64,000 bases of DNA from Micrasema longulum (Eukaryota; Arthropoda; Insecta; Trichoptera; Brachycentridae). The notes beneath the pieces are model-generated. The model was not told the origin of the DNA, made no database searches, and was given only the letters and a program-made list of their open reading frames with translations. This document shows positions 40,740 to 51,127 of this stretch, piece by piece. How positions within the stretch are numbered: the stretch's first letter is position 1; each line of letters starts with the position of its first letter. Made by a program: the position numbers and the translations under genes. The stretch is from contig JAGVSM010000510.1 in NCBI GenBank assembly GCA_022494885.1, forward strand, positions 1 through 64,000, in the 5' to 3' direction.

Positions 40740-41395
40740 TTGTTTAAATTCGAGATAAATGCAATCAATTTCACTGCTGAAAAAGTGACAAATGACAGAT
40801 CGCAGGCTTATTTCAGCGGTATGCTACGTGGAATTAGTTCATATGATCGATTTAGCAGCTCTATTCCGGGCATAACTTTATGCGAGGTTTATAAGTTTAA
40901 AAAAAACTATTCTATCCTTATTCTATCACTGTGCCTAGACTCAATTTTGCACCAGATTTATAAGTAAGGCCCATAATGAAATGAATGCCATAAATTTCAC
41001 GGGTCACGCGGCCGATTCACGAGTTATAAGATGCATCCGAGTACAGCAGAATAAGGCTGAACCGATTTTTAGTTCTCCAAAACGAAAGCCATTTTCAGGA
41101 GGAGTGTACAAGTCTAGATTTTGTCTAAGGAAAGAGACCATTGCAGGAGACTGCTGCGAGATATTGCATAGATTTATATACTATTAAGCGTGTTGTCCAG
41201 ATGCCTATTGAAATACTCGTATATGTATGTTCATGTAATAATATTTAAAATTGCTATTATTTAATAATGTACATGCTTCCATTTTTCATTATAATATATC
41301 CCAATTTAACTCAGGTCCCTTGGCCTCATAAAGTTTGGGATATGTTATTATTGTATTTTTTTTTTGTAATATGTATGAATAAATGAATAAATCAA
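40740..41395. other. Unrecognised segment with two short frames and a LINE-like tail
   Basis: Frames of 75 codons (40740-40967) and 68 codons (40981-41187) share a similar start (INAINFT and MNAINFT), suggesting a divergent internal duplication of about 230 bp. I recognise no domain. Downstream, ATGTATGAATAAATGAATAA at about 41370-41390 looks like a LINE tail. Could be a decayed element of unknown class. Confidence 0.35.
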
Positions 41396-41510
41396 TATTT
41401 CGGACGATATTTAGCTCAAACCGAAAACGTGGCCGTAACTCGTTTCATTGGCCGAAACTGGTCAAAACCGAAACTTCGGATGGTCACTAAATTATGTATC
41501 ATAAATTGAA

Positions 41511-41681
41511 TTTTTTATTTTATTTTTATTTTATTTTTATTTTATTTTTATTTTATTTTTATTTTATTTTTATTTTATTTTTATTTTATTTTTATTTTAT
41601 TTTTATTTTATTTTTATTTTATTTTTATTTTATTTTTATTTTATTTATTTTTTTTTTATTTTATTTTTATTTTATTTATTT
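41511..41681 (+). repeat. 11-bp minisatellite (TTTTATTTTTA)n
   Basis: About 12 uninterrupted units of alternating TTTTA and TTTTTA from 41511 to about 41640, then an irregular T-rich part to 41681. Because 11 is not a multiple of 3 the same 11-residue Phe/Tyr/Ile/Leu cycle is read in every frame, so the open frame here is an artefact. Confidence 0.95.
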
Positions 41682-41979
41682 TGAATACAAACAGATGTAC
41701 AGGTTAAATGAATATTTTTTTAAAAAAAACTATATAAAATGTTTACATGGTAGGGCCTGCCATCCAATTATATGCATTTACTAAATAATACTGTAATAAA
41801 GCGACGACGGCTTGAAGTTTAAACTATATAAATAATAAATATACCATATATTAAAATAAGATAAATATGGACAAAACAAGAAGATAGCGGAAAGGAAAAG
41901 AAGGAAATTGATAGGGGGTGGTAAAGGATGATTGAAGGAAAGTAACAGTGGAAAATTGCGTTTAATTTAATGAATTATG

Positions 41980-42200
41980 AGTGAAGAGCATGAATCAAGC
42001 CTATTAATTCTCTTCTGTACATATTGTATGGAGTGTTAAATATATCAAGACTATTAATTTTTTTGTTAAATGTTTCACATATACGAGGGATCGTCGAATG
42101 TTTCCGATGATTAGTTTTAAATTTACGAATATAGAAAATATCAGAGAGTCTTGTTGGGACACGGTAAACAAGTAGATTTACCGTGTAGTAGATACTGTTG
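41980..42200 (-). pseudogene. LINE C-terminal remnant, minus strand
   Basis: The minus strand from about 42190 reads VYRVPTRLSDIFYIRKFKT, NHRKHSTIPRICETFNKKIN and SLDIFNTPYNMYRREL, the carboxy-terminal region of a LINE protein of the LINE-A type. A hairpin (ACACGGTAAA..TTTACCGTGT, 42159-42186) falls inside its coding part. RT core absent. Confidence 0.65.
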
Positions 42201-42214
42201 AAAAAACTGATTTA

Positions 42215-42398
42215 GGAAATATCTTTAAGTGTCGTTTTTCCTTTTTTCGCCTGGCTGGTTATTATTAAACAAAGACCGGGAAATATTATTAAGATGCTTT
42301 TTACAAAATTATATTTACCGGAACTATGTTAAATGCTGTTACAATGTTAAAGGCATTTTTGCGGTGTACGCTAAAAAAGTAAATAAATAAATACATCC
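42215..42398 (+). mobile_element. LINE 3' tail, plus strand
   Basis: T-rich sequence ends GTTAAAGGCATTTTTGCGG, TGTACGCTAAAAAAG and TAAATAAATAAATA. This is another GGC...GC hairpin plus TAAA-repeat LINE end. Confidence 0.5.
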
Positions 42399-42871
42399 GG
42401 ACGTAAACGTGTTAAAAATTACCATATAAAATTATAGCTTGTGCGGTTCCAAACGATCGGCCGGACGAAGTGAGACAAACACTTATGTTTAATATTTTCG
42501 AGATTCTCCGAAGATTACATACATTCCGAAAGGCCCGTACTGGAGCGGCAAGTTTATGGTATCCCGTGATACGTCACCCATCTTATTTCGCTGTCAATAT
42601 TATAATATCAATAAAATTTTAATACGTAATTAACAGTAATGTCCGAAACATACCGCAGTCATTGTTTTTATGAACCGTATAAAATATTCTATTAAATAAT
42701 TAGATAATATCTCAGTCGCGGAGTATATCTGTGATGCTGAGGCCGTTACTCATCATCACCATACCCTCTTCGACGTCTGCAGAATCCTTAGAATAATAGG
42801 GAAAGGGTTATAAATCTTTTTAAAGTTTGAGATTAGCAAAAATTGACTAATCTGCTTTCTAATAGATTGAG
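42399..42871. other. Unassigned, moderately GC stretch
   Basis: Sequence such as CGATCGGCCGGACGAAGTGA near 42455 and GATGCTGAGGCCGTTACTC near 42733 is less AT-rich than surroundings. I see no gene, RNA or repeat partner. Confidence 0.3.
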
Positions 42872-43800
42872 TTTTTTTTTATTTTTTACAATAAACATAA
42901 TAATAGCATAACATAACAAAAAAATCCCACAAAGGCATGGCCTGTTCGTGGGTATACAAGAAAATGTTAATGAATTTTTGCTCCTATAATAAATAATGGA
43001 CAGTTATAATATTTTTGTATAACATAAGAAGGAAAAAATAAAATATACAGTAAAAGATAATATGGTATTCTTTTTATAGTAATTAAAAAATGAAATAAAA
43101 AATATTTTGAAAAATCACAAAAATATTCCTTATCATTAAAGGGCAACAAAATAAATCATAGAAAAAAAGAGTTCATATCTTTGGTTTGAATCCAGGATAG
43201 AGCATGTTTTTTAAAAGAGGGAAAAGTTTGAAAGTTTGGAATCAATGAAATATTATCAGTAAAAAAAGAATTACACATTTTTGGGCCTATAAAATATGCA
43301 TGTCTCTGTGCGAGCCTCGTTTTACAATGTGGTATATCTAACACACGATTCCTTCTTTGACTTGATCTATTTGAATTACTTGTAAACAAATTTTGGTTCT
43401 TAAATATATATTTTAAACATTGAAAACAAAATATATTTGTCTTAGATCTAAAAGTTTAGCTTCTTGGAACAATTGGAAAGAGGGAAAAGTGCGATTTTTG
43501 TGAAGCATTATTATTAGTTTAAATTTTTGAACAGTTTCTAATGGTTTAATATGATTGTTATAAGTTCCCCCCCATCCAATTATTCCATAGGAAAGCGATG
43601 ACTGTACAAGTGCATAATATACCATTTTAATCGTATTCTGGGCGAAATACTTAGTCTTTTGAACACATAGGTTAAATATGTTAGTTTATTAACAATTACT
43701 TTAAGATGATTAGTCCATTTAAGTTGACAGTCAATGATTACACTCCCGGGTATTTTATGCACCTTTTTTTCTACTGACATTTCTTGGTCAAACTGCATTT
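42872..43800 (-). pseudogene. LINE-C, longest copy
   Basis: On the minus strand, from the right: LKWTNHLKVIVNKLTYLTYV and ISPRIRLKWYIMHLY, after a frameshift YYALVQSSLSYGIIGWGG, LETVQKFKLIIMLHKN, EAKLLDLRQIYF, and after another shift RVLDIPHCKTRLAQRHAYF, PNFQTFPSFKKHALSWI. This is the region after the RT catalytic box in Jockey-like LINEs. Then the UTR with AGGCATGGCCTGTTCGTGGG and a T-run at the end (42872-42885). Two frameshifts and 5' truncation make it dead. Confidence 0.85.
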
Positions 43801-43839
43801 TAATTATAATAATAAAAATACGTCCATAGTTTTATTTCT

Positions 43840-44310
43840 TAACATATTACAATAGATATCTCGGCATCCACATGGCTTATGATCTGTCATTGGCTGGTTT
43901 AAGTGCCACTTTACACACTGTGTAACATTCATCATTCTGCCCATATTTGAACATCTATATTCCTTCGATTCTTTCATCTGTTGATGTTTTTACATTTTTT
44001 TTTTTTTTTACATTTACATTTTTTTTTTGCACCACAACAGGCCAGGAGGCCTAATTACAGTGGTGAATTACATCACAGAGCACCCAGGCTTGAGAAAAAT
44101 CACATTTTAATTTTTGTGTTCTCACCGGGAATCGAACCCGGAACCTTCCGTGCGTGAGTCAAGCGTCTTGACCACTACACCGTTTGACGTTTTTAATTAC
44201 TATTAGTATTAAGTAGCACTAGTTCAAAAATTACTCCTGAGGATGTTTGTAAAGTTAAAGAGCTGAAACCTTTATTTATGCAGGTGAGATTCATCTAATT
44301 GAATTATTTC
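43840..44310 (+). mobile_element. F1 copy with a SINE nested inside
   Basis: The first piece (43840-43999) has TGGCTTATGATCTGTCATTG, CCACTTTACACACTGTGTAA and CATCTGTTGATG. The second piece (about 44185-44310) has GATGTTTGTAAAGTTAAAGA, GCTGAAACCTTTATTTATGC and GGTGAGATTCATCTAATTGA. The break coincides with the SINE at 44010-44181. A GA(T/C)GTTTTTA word flanks the SINE on both sides, a possible short target duplication. Confidence 0.75.
44010..44181 (-). mobile_element. tRNA-derived SINE, copy 2
   Basis: Nearly identical to 5012-5188: B box (reverse complement GGAATCGAACC) at 44128-44138 and A box at 44172-44181, with the same body and A-tail (T-run on this strand). The head lacks its first dozen bases. 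Insertion in F1 dates it after F1. Confidence 0.85.
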
Positions 44311-44316
44311 ACCTAC

Positions 44317-44446
44317 GTTTTATTCCACTTTTATTTATGAATTTTTACCAGATACCGGGTTTCGTCGTGACCGACCAGTCTGACGATGTCGGTCACGACG
44401 AAACCCGGTCACTGGTAAAAAAGTATAAATAAGAGTGGAATAAAAC
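44317..44446. mobile_element. 130-bp palindrome (59-bp arms, 12-nt loop)
   Basis: GTTTTATTCCACTTTTATTT begins the left arm (44317-44375) and its near-complement TATAAATAAGAGTGGAATA lies in the right arm (44388-44446). The inner arms are CGGGTTTCGTCGTGACCGAC and its complement. About five mismatches. The 12-nt loop is CAGTCTGACGAT. Single arms occur at 25346-25420 and 40060-40170. Confidence 0.85.
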
Positions 44447-44572
44447 TGTATACGTATTTTTATTATTATTATTAATCTGCTTTCCTTCAATACTTTTATT
44501 TAATTATTATATATCTTGATATATTTACATTTTTTCATCATTTATTTTAGTATTATTTAATTTAGTACTTTA

Positions 44573-44705
44573 TATTTGAGTATGTCCAAATGCTTGCAGA
44601 CTGGCTGGATTTCCTCCCAAGGGAGTTATTCATAATTAAATTTATTGCAACAGAGAGGGAAAACATTATTGAGAACGAAGTATGGACGTCTAGACATCTA
44701 GACTG
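44573..44705 (+). mobile_element. F1 fragment, outer arm
   Basis: GAGTATGTCCAAATGCTTGC, AGACTGGCTGGATTTCCTCC, CAACAGAGAGGGAAAACATT. It resembles the 18.4-kb F1 subtype (CTGGCTGGATTTCCTCC) more than the 21.6-kb subtype. Confidence 0.65.
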
Positions 44706-46190
44706 TTGAATTTTTTTAAAATTAGTTCTCACTGTTATTTGACATATTATATATTTTGAATATTGACAATTTTTTTTTCTTCTGTAGACATGAATTGAAA
44801 TTATCGATTTACCTTGTTTTATTTTTTATCTTGTTTTAGTTACATTTATGAGCACACACTATTTTTATATGTGATTAATTTTTTCCTTATATTTTAAATA
44901 AATTCAAGTAAATTGCTATTCTTTAATTTTAATTGTATTATTTTAATCTTTTTTCTTATGTTAAAAAAAAAAATCTTTAAACTATTCTTTGTGTTTATTA
45001 TTTAATACGCATTCAGTATTATGTCTGTACTCTTTTTATTTGATTATCAATTAAAACTAATGTCTGAGCACCCGATGACAAACTATTATTGAATAGTTTA
45101 TCGAGACAAAATATTTTTTAATACTTTGTTTTCTTTATAATGTATTATTATTGTAATAATGTGTATATTTTATTGAATAAAGAGTAAGTTTATAGAAACC
45201 ATATCTCAGTTATCATTTTAATTATATTTTTGTATTATTTTCTATTGAATTCAATGATACCATTATTTTGTATATTTAATTTTGTATGTAATTAAATTTG
45301 TATAAAACATATTTTAATATTTATATGTGATCGTTTTTTTGCGTTTTTTTCTTTGGAATTTCATTATTTATTATTTATACTTCGTTTTTCTGCATTGTTA
45401 TTCTATCGCATTGCATGTTATTACAATTTAATTAAGTGGAGGAGGGGGATTTTCATAATATAGTTGAACAAATAAAAATTTTGATATCATAATAAAATAA
45501 ACATAATTAAAGGAACATAAACTTATTACACACTGACGAATGTTTCATTTTACAGTATTTCAAAATGTTTTTTTTGAAGTCACATAATTTTGTATTAAAA
45601 ATATCTAAATGGGGACAAAGTAAATTAAATTTGTTGGTTGTATGATATTATGTATTGTCACAAAAATGTTTTCTTTTTATTTACGGTCCCAAATGAGTTT
45701 TTGTCAATAACTCCTGGGAGTATAATATCTACTTTATGTATTATATGTTTTATTAATATTTATTTTTAAAAAAAAAGGTTTTTTCAAAATATTTTAGAAA
45801 TAACCGCTTTAATAATATTTTTCAACTGTAATTTACTTTTTTTCAACGCCAAAAATTGATGATTTATACGCAATAACCTCACTCCATCAATCTATTAAAG
45901 GTCCGAGTCTTCATCATTCTTTATAATGACGTCATAAAGAAGAACTTAATGCCAGGTCGCTTATCCTTCAGGAATTCTCCACAAAATGCCAGAAATCCCT
46001 TAAGTTTATCCCATTTTATCCTTAACCCTATAAGAGCGGTTTATAATGATGATTAAGTAGAGCCACGCCCCCGAAGGTGCAATGTCGAAAAAGCGGGGTC
46101 GAAAGGGTTTGGTATACATAAGAATTATACGGTGTAATGGCGGGCTGGGGTTAGAAACGCCGTAATAAACATTTCAAAATACTCTAGTAA
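44706..46190. other. Long AT-rich non-coding stretch
   Basis: No gene seen. The end of the first part (CCCGATGACAAACTATTATT, GAATAGTTTATCGAGACAA, then TTGAATAAAGAGTAAGTTT near 45195) looks like a LINE 3' UTR with a hairpin. The part 45850-46190 is less AT-rich (GTCGAAAAAGCGGGGTCG) with no match noticed. Confidence 0.4.
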
Positions 46191-46192
46191 TT

Positions 46193-46385
46193 TTAGTAGG
46201 CTAAATGCTGTCGAAACGTGATCTCTTCAAGCGAGTGTGGTAAAACTACGTATGAAAGGTGAGCAAATGACAAGATCAGTGCACTGTGCGAGGCTGAGAT
46301 AGGCATTTTCGAAGATAGAAAAACCTGAATAGAGGTATCTGAATCAAACCACATCCTTGAAGTAGATACGGTTCAAAAGCGATGT
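46193..46385 (+). pseudogene. RTE-1, heavily decayed
   Basis: TAGGCTAAATGCTGTCGAAA, GTGATCTCTTCAAGCGAGTG, and GAGGCTGAGATAGGCATTTT correspond to the RLNAVE..RSLRRMCG and C.AE..IID blocks of RTE-1. Many indels. Confidence 0.65.
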
Positions 46386-46394
46386 TTATTATTC

Positions 46395-46610
46395 ATTTAT
46401 TTATTTGTAAATTTATTGCAAGAAAAATATATACATACTTGATAACAGGGAATCTATATAAACCAATAAATGTCAAATGAAAACGGAGTGTTCTCTGTTT
46501 ATGATAGTCTCCATCTAACATGGCATAGCCTGTTCTAAGATGGAGATTTTCTATACTAGTCCCATACTAATAAATTTTATCTATTTTCATATATTTTTCA
46601 CTTTTTAATC
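46395..46610 (-). mobile_element. LINE-H 3' UTR, second copy
   Basis: TTTATTTGTAAATTTATTGC, AACAGGGAATCTATATAAAC and GCATAGCCTGTTCTAAGATG parallel 21340-21520. Here the left boundary shows TTTATTTATTT, the complement of a TAAA tail. Confidence 0.6.
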
Positions 46611-46740
46611 TTTTTTTTTTCTATTGAATATGTTCTGTAACTTGAATTATAAAAATAAAACTTTTATTTTATTGGTTGGTTGGAAGAAATTGCCATTTGG
46701 CAATAAGCCCGCCAATGTACAAATAACATTATGTACAAAA
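46570..46740. repeat. LINE tail joined to REP-G
   Basis: TTCTATTGAATATGTTCTGT, AACTTGAATTATAAAAATAA then TTGGTTGGTTGGAAGAAAT and AATAAGCCCGCCAATGTAC. The first half matches the LINE tail at 55135-55185 and the second matches 55465-55530, so the same two units lie near each other at both loci. Confidence 0.5.
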
Positions 46741-46916
46741 AGTTAAATAAATAAAAAAAATTAAAAAAATAATAAAACAATAACATAAAAAGAAAAACTA
46801 AAACCACTTAATTATAAATGCCCAGCTAATCGAATTATGAAATTAAAAACCGTTATTATACAAATATAAAGTATTCATATGTGCCATGAATACATGTTAC
46901 TGAAACATAAATAATA

Positions 46917-47130
46917 TTTATTTATTTATTCAAAATTACAAAATTAAATATTTATGAACTTATTAAGGCTTTTAAGGCTATGCCCGTGTCAAGCCACAAT
47001 AAATAACAATAAAAATACATAGTAAAATCAATTCGATCAAATTATAATGACATAGAATCACAATCTAGAAAAAAAGGTAAATGTAAATGTATGTATGTAA
47101 ATGTATGTAAATGTAAATATAGTTTAATAT
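46917..47130 (-). mobile_element. LINE-F 3' UTR, truncated copy
   Basis: TTTATTTATTTATTCAAAAT then AAGGCTTTTAAGGCTATGCC, CGTGTCAAGCCACAATAAA and AATTATAATGACATAGAAT match 58006-58155 in order. Ends in impure GTAAATGTATGTATGTAAAT repeats. Confidence 0.65.
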
Positions 47131-47879
47131 ATAATAAAACAAATATAAAGCAATGAAATACATAAAAATATAAATAATATGTGTACCAATTATATAAAGT
47201 ACTGCGTTTTTTTATTTATATACATTTTTTAAAAAATCTCTCGCTACACTATTTATATGTGCAGTTTTTTTTATTTTAAAATTTGTTTTATATTTTGAGT
47301 CTTTTATATTTGAGAATACTGCGATACTTATTTCTTAAAGAAAATAATAATTATCCCTTCATATACACGTAATTATTTCTAGCAGTGCACAAGTAAAAAA
47401 TAAGCTTTATTTTAAAGAGTTTACAAAAATGTGTCTCCCAAAACTGGGATCTTTGCCGTCAGCGCAAATTGCCACCGATAAGCCACAACGCTGTGGTAGA
47501 AGCAAGAAAAAGTAAAAAAAGTTCGATATAAAGTATATCAATTAAAGAAATAGTATGTATGGAGTGAAATATTTTAAATGAACCACAAACCTTCGAGAAC
47601 ATGAATTTTATTATCAATGTATATTTTTTTAATAAATGTTATTAATAGATTCTTAAACCTTATCTTATTTAAACCTAATGGAATATTTTTTAACTACTTA
47701 TTTTGAAACAAAATAGCGTCGCATCGAATCGGAGAATGTTGAGAAATAATAATTTTATCAGGGTTCTTTGTAGTAATTTGGGGTGCTATTCTGAACCGCT
47801 CTTGCGGCACGAGAAAATAGTTTTTCTTGTGTATTTTGTATTTTTGGATATAAATACGCGAGATAATAAGCGAGGGCGT
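47131..47879. other. Unassigned stretch
   Basis: AT-rich, with overlapping short frames on both strands near 47694-47942 that have no recognisable domain. A less AT-rich patch (GCCGTCAGCGCAAATTGCC, 47455-47475) has no partner noticed. Confidence 0.3.
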
Positions 47880-48185
47880 TTGGAATACCACCCTGTAGCT
47901 CAATCACAAAAATATTCTAATATACTGCCCAATGTTCGATAGGCCGAGATGGGGGCTTGAATGCAAACTAAACATTCTGATTGCCTATAATAACCTAGCT
48001 GAGCTTCAGTAACTCAATCACAAATATCTTTCGACGTGCTAATAAGCTACGTGATAACAATTTCTCACCATGGTTGTTTATCGTATTTGTGATCACAATG
48101 CAACATCCGTGAACACCTAATATTAAATGTCACAATATTTACGTTTCGCGACGTATAATCCTGCTGCGCAATCACATATTTGAAT
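47880..48185 (+). repeat. REP-D, longer copy
   Basis: Three copies of a CAATCACA word (47900, 48014, 48169) and the region 48010-48140 shared with 7770-7890 (GATAACAATTTCTCACCATG, GTTGTTTATCGTATTTGTGA, ACATCCGTGAACACCTAATA). Probably a small DNA transposon of unknown class. Confidence 0.5.
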
Positions 48186-48595
48186 TTCACCGGTGTAAAT
48201 ATAGAAAATATTTGAAAAATGCTAATTTTTTTTTAATGTATTGGTTATTTATCATGACATTCATTGCATTAAGCCAGCGGTTGGCAAGTTAAATGTCAAG
48301 AAAAGCAGTCGCCATGGTAATTGTAATTTGATTTTCACTGTTCTGTATTAAAAACTCCTTACTATTTTGCAAATGTAATATATTGTATTATTTTTTTTTA
48401 TAGTAAGGCCGATTTTTCACCAATGAACTGTAATTATTCATGAGGAAAACAAAAAACAACCCGACGTAAGCGTTGACTTTGTGGGATTTTCAATACTATT
48501 TTACTGTTAATATGTATTTCATTGCTTTGTAATTATTATTTTTCAATACTCTATTTTAAATATTATTAATTTTAAATTGTAAAAAAACAAAAAAA
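48186..48595. other. Unassigned stretch
   Basis: No gene or strong repeat. TTAATATGTATTTCATTGCT near 48509 resembles the LINE-C UTR, so part may be old LINE-C. Confidence 0.3.
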
Positions 48596-48757
48596 TATCA
48601 TCATCATTCCCTTTCCTTACTGAGTGGTGCATAGGACACTGCATTGGTACACAAATCGCAGCGTATCTTTATCATTTTTGTTACATGAAGGTAAGGTGAT
48701 CAGTCTTACGCTTCAGGTACCAGTCTAGGGACTATGAAATATTCTAGTGTAAAAAAC
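48596..48757 (+). repeat. REP-B dispersed repeat
   Basis: ATCATCATTCCCTTTCC, GTGGTGCATAGGACACTGCA, CAAATCGCAGCGTATC, GGTGATCAGTCTTACGCTTC and AGGTACCAGTCTAGGGACTA: the most complete copy of the unit in the window. Confidence 0.75.
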
Positions 48758-48854
48758 AAAAAAAATATATTCAAATAAACCTAATATTTTTTTTTAAATT
48801 ACTCTCAAGAGAGTAGTGATGATTCAGAATACCATCACAGGATATATGTGTGTG

Positions 48855-48925
48855 GCGGTCCATTCTCTTTGCCTACCTTTACGGGAAAGTGGCGTGAGGT
48901 AGTAGTAGTATAAGTAGTAAATGGG
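48855..48925 (+). pseudogene. RTE-1 extreme 3' end
   Basis: GGCGGTCCATTCTCTTTGCC, TACCTTTACGGGAAAGTGGC and GTGAGGTAGTAGTAGTATAA: the last codons and a TAG-type tail of RTE-1. Only about 65 bp. Confidence 0.7.
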
Positions 48926-49144
48926 GTTTATTTTAACCAAATATTTAATTCATTAAAAATAACTTATAGCGGTGTATTAGGGTTACTTGCCCAAAGGCGA
49001 ATATACATTGCCCACCCAATAGCGACCGTACCGGACTCTGAAATCTCCCCGTGGGTATGCAGAGACGGAGGAAACACATTGATAAATGTGCCCAGCTACG
49101 AAGGTAATCATAATATTATAATAAATAATAATAATATTGTGATT

Positions 49145-49225
49145 AGCTCTGTTCGCTACGTGGTGTATTGGTCAATGTTTAACATGAACAAGATCCTGGG
49201 TTCGATTCCTGGAAAGCTGACGTTT
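49145..49225 (+). mobile_element. tRNA-like SINE head
   Basis: GCTACGTGGTGTATTGGTC contains an A-box-like TGGTGTATTGG, and CCTGGGTTCGATTCCTGG a good B box GGTTCGATTCC about 33 bp on. The body and tail are not defined. The next 40 bp (TGTCCAAATGTTTGCAGACT, CTGGATTTCTT) are an F1 arm, so it lies at the edge of an F1 remnant. Confidence 0.55.
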
Positions 49226-49402
49226 AATAGCTTTCAAAGTACAATGATTTTTGTCCAAATGTTTGCAGACTGGCTGGATTTCTTCAATTTTTTGGTCCAT
49301 TCATGAATCCTGTCTAGGTCTTGCTTAGTTGAGTTTAGTGAGTGAGGAGCGACATATGATTAGGAGATTACCCCAATAATTGAACCCAGTTTTTTTAAAA
49401 CT

Positions 49403-49682
49403 CCTTTTTTTTTTTTTTTACAATAAACATAATAATAAAACAGAGGATTAAAAAAATAAAGCATAAATACATATCAATGAAATACATATTAATAGAAAAA
49501 TAGTAAACAAAAAATCCCACAAAGGCATGGCCTGTTCGTGGGTATACAAGAAAATGTTCATGAATTTTTGCTCCTATAGTAAATAATGAATAGTTAAAAT
49601 ATTTTTGTATAACATAAGAAAGAGAAAAAAATATTCTGTAAAAGATAATGTGGTATTTTTTTATAGTAATTGAAAAGGAAAC
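49403..49682 (-). mobile_element. LINE-C 3' UTR, minus strand
   Basis: A T-run, ACAATAAACATAATAATAAA, ACAAAGGCATGGCCTGTTCG, TGGGTATACAAGAAAATG and ATGAATTTTTGCTCCTATAG, then ends where an RTE-1 tail begins. Confidence 0.75.
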
Positions 49683-49790
49683 AAACAAACAAACAAACCA
49701 TCACGCCGTTTCCCCGTAGGGGTAGGTAGAGAGGATAGAACGCCATAACACTCTATCTTGGCATACAGACCTCGCTTCCTTGTAATGTAA
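49683..49790 (-). pseudogene. RTE-1 3' end, minus strand
   Basis: ACAAACAAACAAACAAACC is the complement of a GTTT tail, followed by ATCACGCCGTTTCCCCGTAG and CTATCTTGGCATACAGACC. It abuts LINE-C without a gap. Confidence 0.75.
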
Positions 49791-49849
49791 TATGTAAAGT
49801 TAAAAATATGTATTTTGGCATAAATAAATTAATTTAAATCTAATCTTAT

Positions 49850-50070
49850 TATTATTTTTTTTAATTTTCAGAAAAAAAAAATGTGTACATAATGGGAGTG
49901 ACGTCTTACAATAAAATGTTTACTTTCTTTTATATTAGTACCTAAATATTTGCAGTATAAAATGTAAATTACAAACAAATATACGGTGTTTTTAATCTGT
50001 GCCAAACGAAAAGGAATTATGAATATACTTATTTTATTATTCTTATTTTTTAACATATTTAATTTTTTTA
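49850..50070 (-). mobile_element. LINE-G 3' UTR, second copy
   Basis: A T-run on the left, then GGGAGTGACGTCTTACAATA and GTGTTTTTAATCTGTGCC, as at 28980-29090. Confidence 0.5.
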
Positions 50071-50374
50071 AACTTTTGTATACATGTACTGTCTAAAAAT
50101 AATGGAGAATATACCTACATATTACGCAAAGTTATTGATTGTTGTTTGTTTGTTGGGTTATTGGTTAAAATTATTTTGATTAAAAATAAGTAGGTATTGC
50201 GTCTTCTGTTGCCAGCAGGTGAAACTGGAGCTGGGGAGAGATGAAGTTGTTTTTACAAAAAACCATAGAAAAAGAATCCGTGTACCTATATATACTTTTT
50301 TTTTATACGCCTCCACTCATTTGCGAGATTACTTATATGTATGTATGTACATACAGGTACAAAATATGAAAAAA
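50071..50374. other. Short unassigned stretch
   Basis: AT-rich, with TTGTTTGTTTGTTGG near 50143 and one higher-GC patch (GGAGCTGGGGAGAGATG at about 50229). Nothing else recognised. Confidence 0.3.
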
Positions 50375-50460
50375 ATTAAAGCTTACCTATAAAAAAAGTC
50401 ACCGTTCGCCACTGGACGACAGCCACCTATTGACATGCCCGCTCATGGGAGAAGGCTGCA
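50375..50460 (-). repeat. REP-E terminus
   Basis: AAGCTTACCTATAAAAAAAG, TCACCGTTCGCCACTGGACG and ACAGCCACCTATTGACATGC match the start of the unit at 6235. Confidence 0.45.
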
Positions 50461-50546
50461 CTCCTGGAGACCTAATTGTGGCAAATTACAAGACGATATC
50501 TGACGTCACATATTGGAGTGGCAGGATGTAATCCAATCGGACACGC

Positions 50547-50795
50547 TAAAGCTAGGGTTTCCTAGGACAGCGGTGCCCGTATTTTAACGGCCGTAGTGAA
50601 CGGTGATGCAGTGGACAACCGTCGTAAAGGTGATTAGAGAGTGGTTTCCCAGGAAAACGGTGTTAAATGGTGTTGATAACACCGTTTTCCTGGGAAACCA
50701 CTCTCTAATCACCTTTACGACGGCTGTCCACTGCATCACCGTTCACTACGGCCGTTAAAATACGGGCACCGCTGTCCTAGGAAACCCTAGCTTAA
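50547..50795. mobile_element. 243-bp near-perfect palindromic MITE with TAA flanks
   Basis: The element 50550-50792 consists of two arms of about 116 bp around an 11-nt spacer (50666-50676, AATGGTGTTGA). One mismatch was found between the arms. The ends AGCTAGGGTTTCC / GGAAACCCTAGCT are flanked by direct TAA trinucleotides at 50547-50549 and 50793-50795. A 3-bp TWA-type target site is characteristic of PIF/Harbinger elements, so it is called a Harbinger-like fold-back MITE. No transposase. A transcript would form a long hairpin. The arms are noticeably GC-rich for the region (GGCCGTAGTGAACGGTG). Confidence 0.85.
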
Positions 50796-50934
50796 GCAAG
50801 TAAGTATTTATAGAGATACATACACGAACCGAAAATATAAAGGGAAAAATATTAAAACTTGCTAAATGAATTTGTAAAATAAAAACAACTCGCACGTTAC
50901 CGGTAATTAATTATGAGAGGTCACATGCAAATGA

Positions 50935-51015
50935 GCCAAGGGCGGTAGTCGAGTGGTCAGGTCGCCTGCTGGGCGGACGCGGGTCGCGGGCTCGACTCCC
51001 GCTGCGGGCAAGTCG
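50935..51015 (+). mobile_element. tRNA-like SINE head
   Basis: GGGCGGTAGTCGAGTGGTCA (A box TAGTCGAGTGG) and GTCGCGGGCTCGACTCCCGC (B-box-like GGCTCGACTCC). It is GC-rich compared with flanks. The following 3' part is not clearly bounded. A true tRNA seems unlikely because no balanced acceptor stem is seen. Confidence 0.5.
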
Positions 51016-51127
51016 GAATATAATTAGGAGAGGCTGTTAGCGCATGCGCCGGGCGCTGACAACGTGTCGTGGTTGATGAATTGATTAGTTACCATTGATA
51101 TCTTAATTATTTTATAAGAAACAGACA

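Noticed and set aside
41494..41784. Hydrophobic Phe/Tyr/Ile/Leu-rich frame resembling membrane protein
   Set aside because: It is the 11-bp minisatellite read through. The residue period of 11 shows it is not a real protein.
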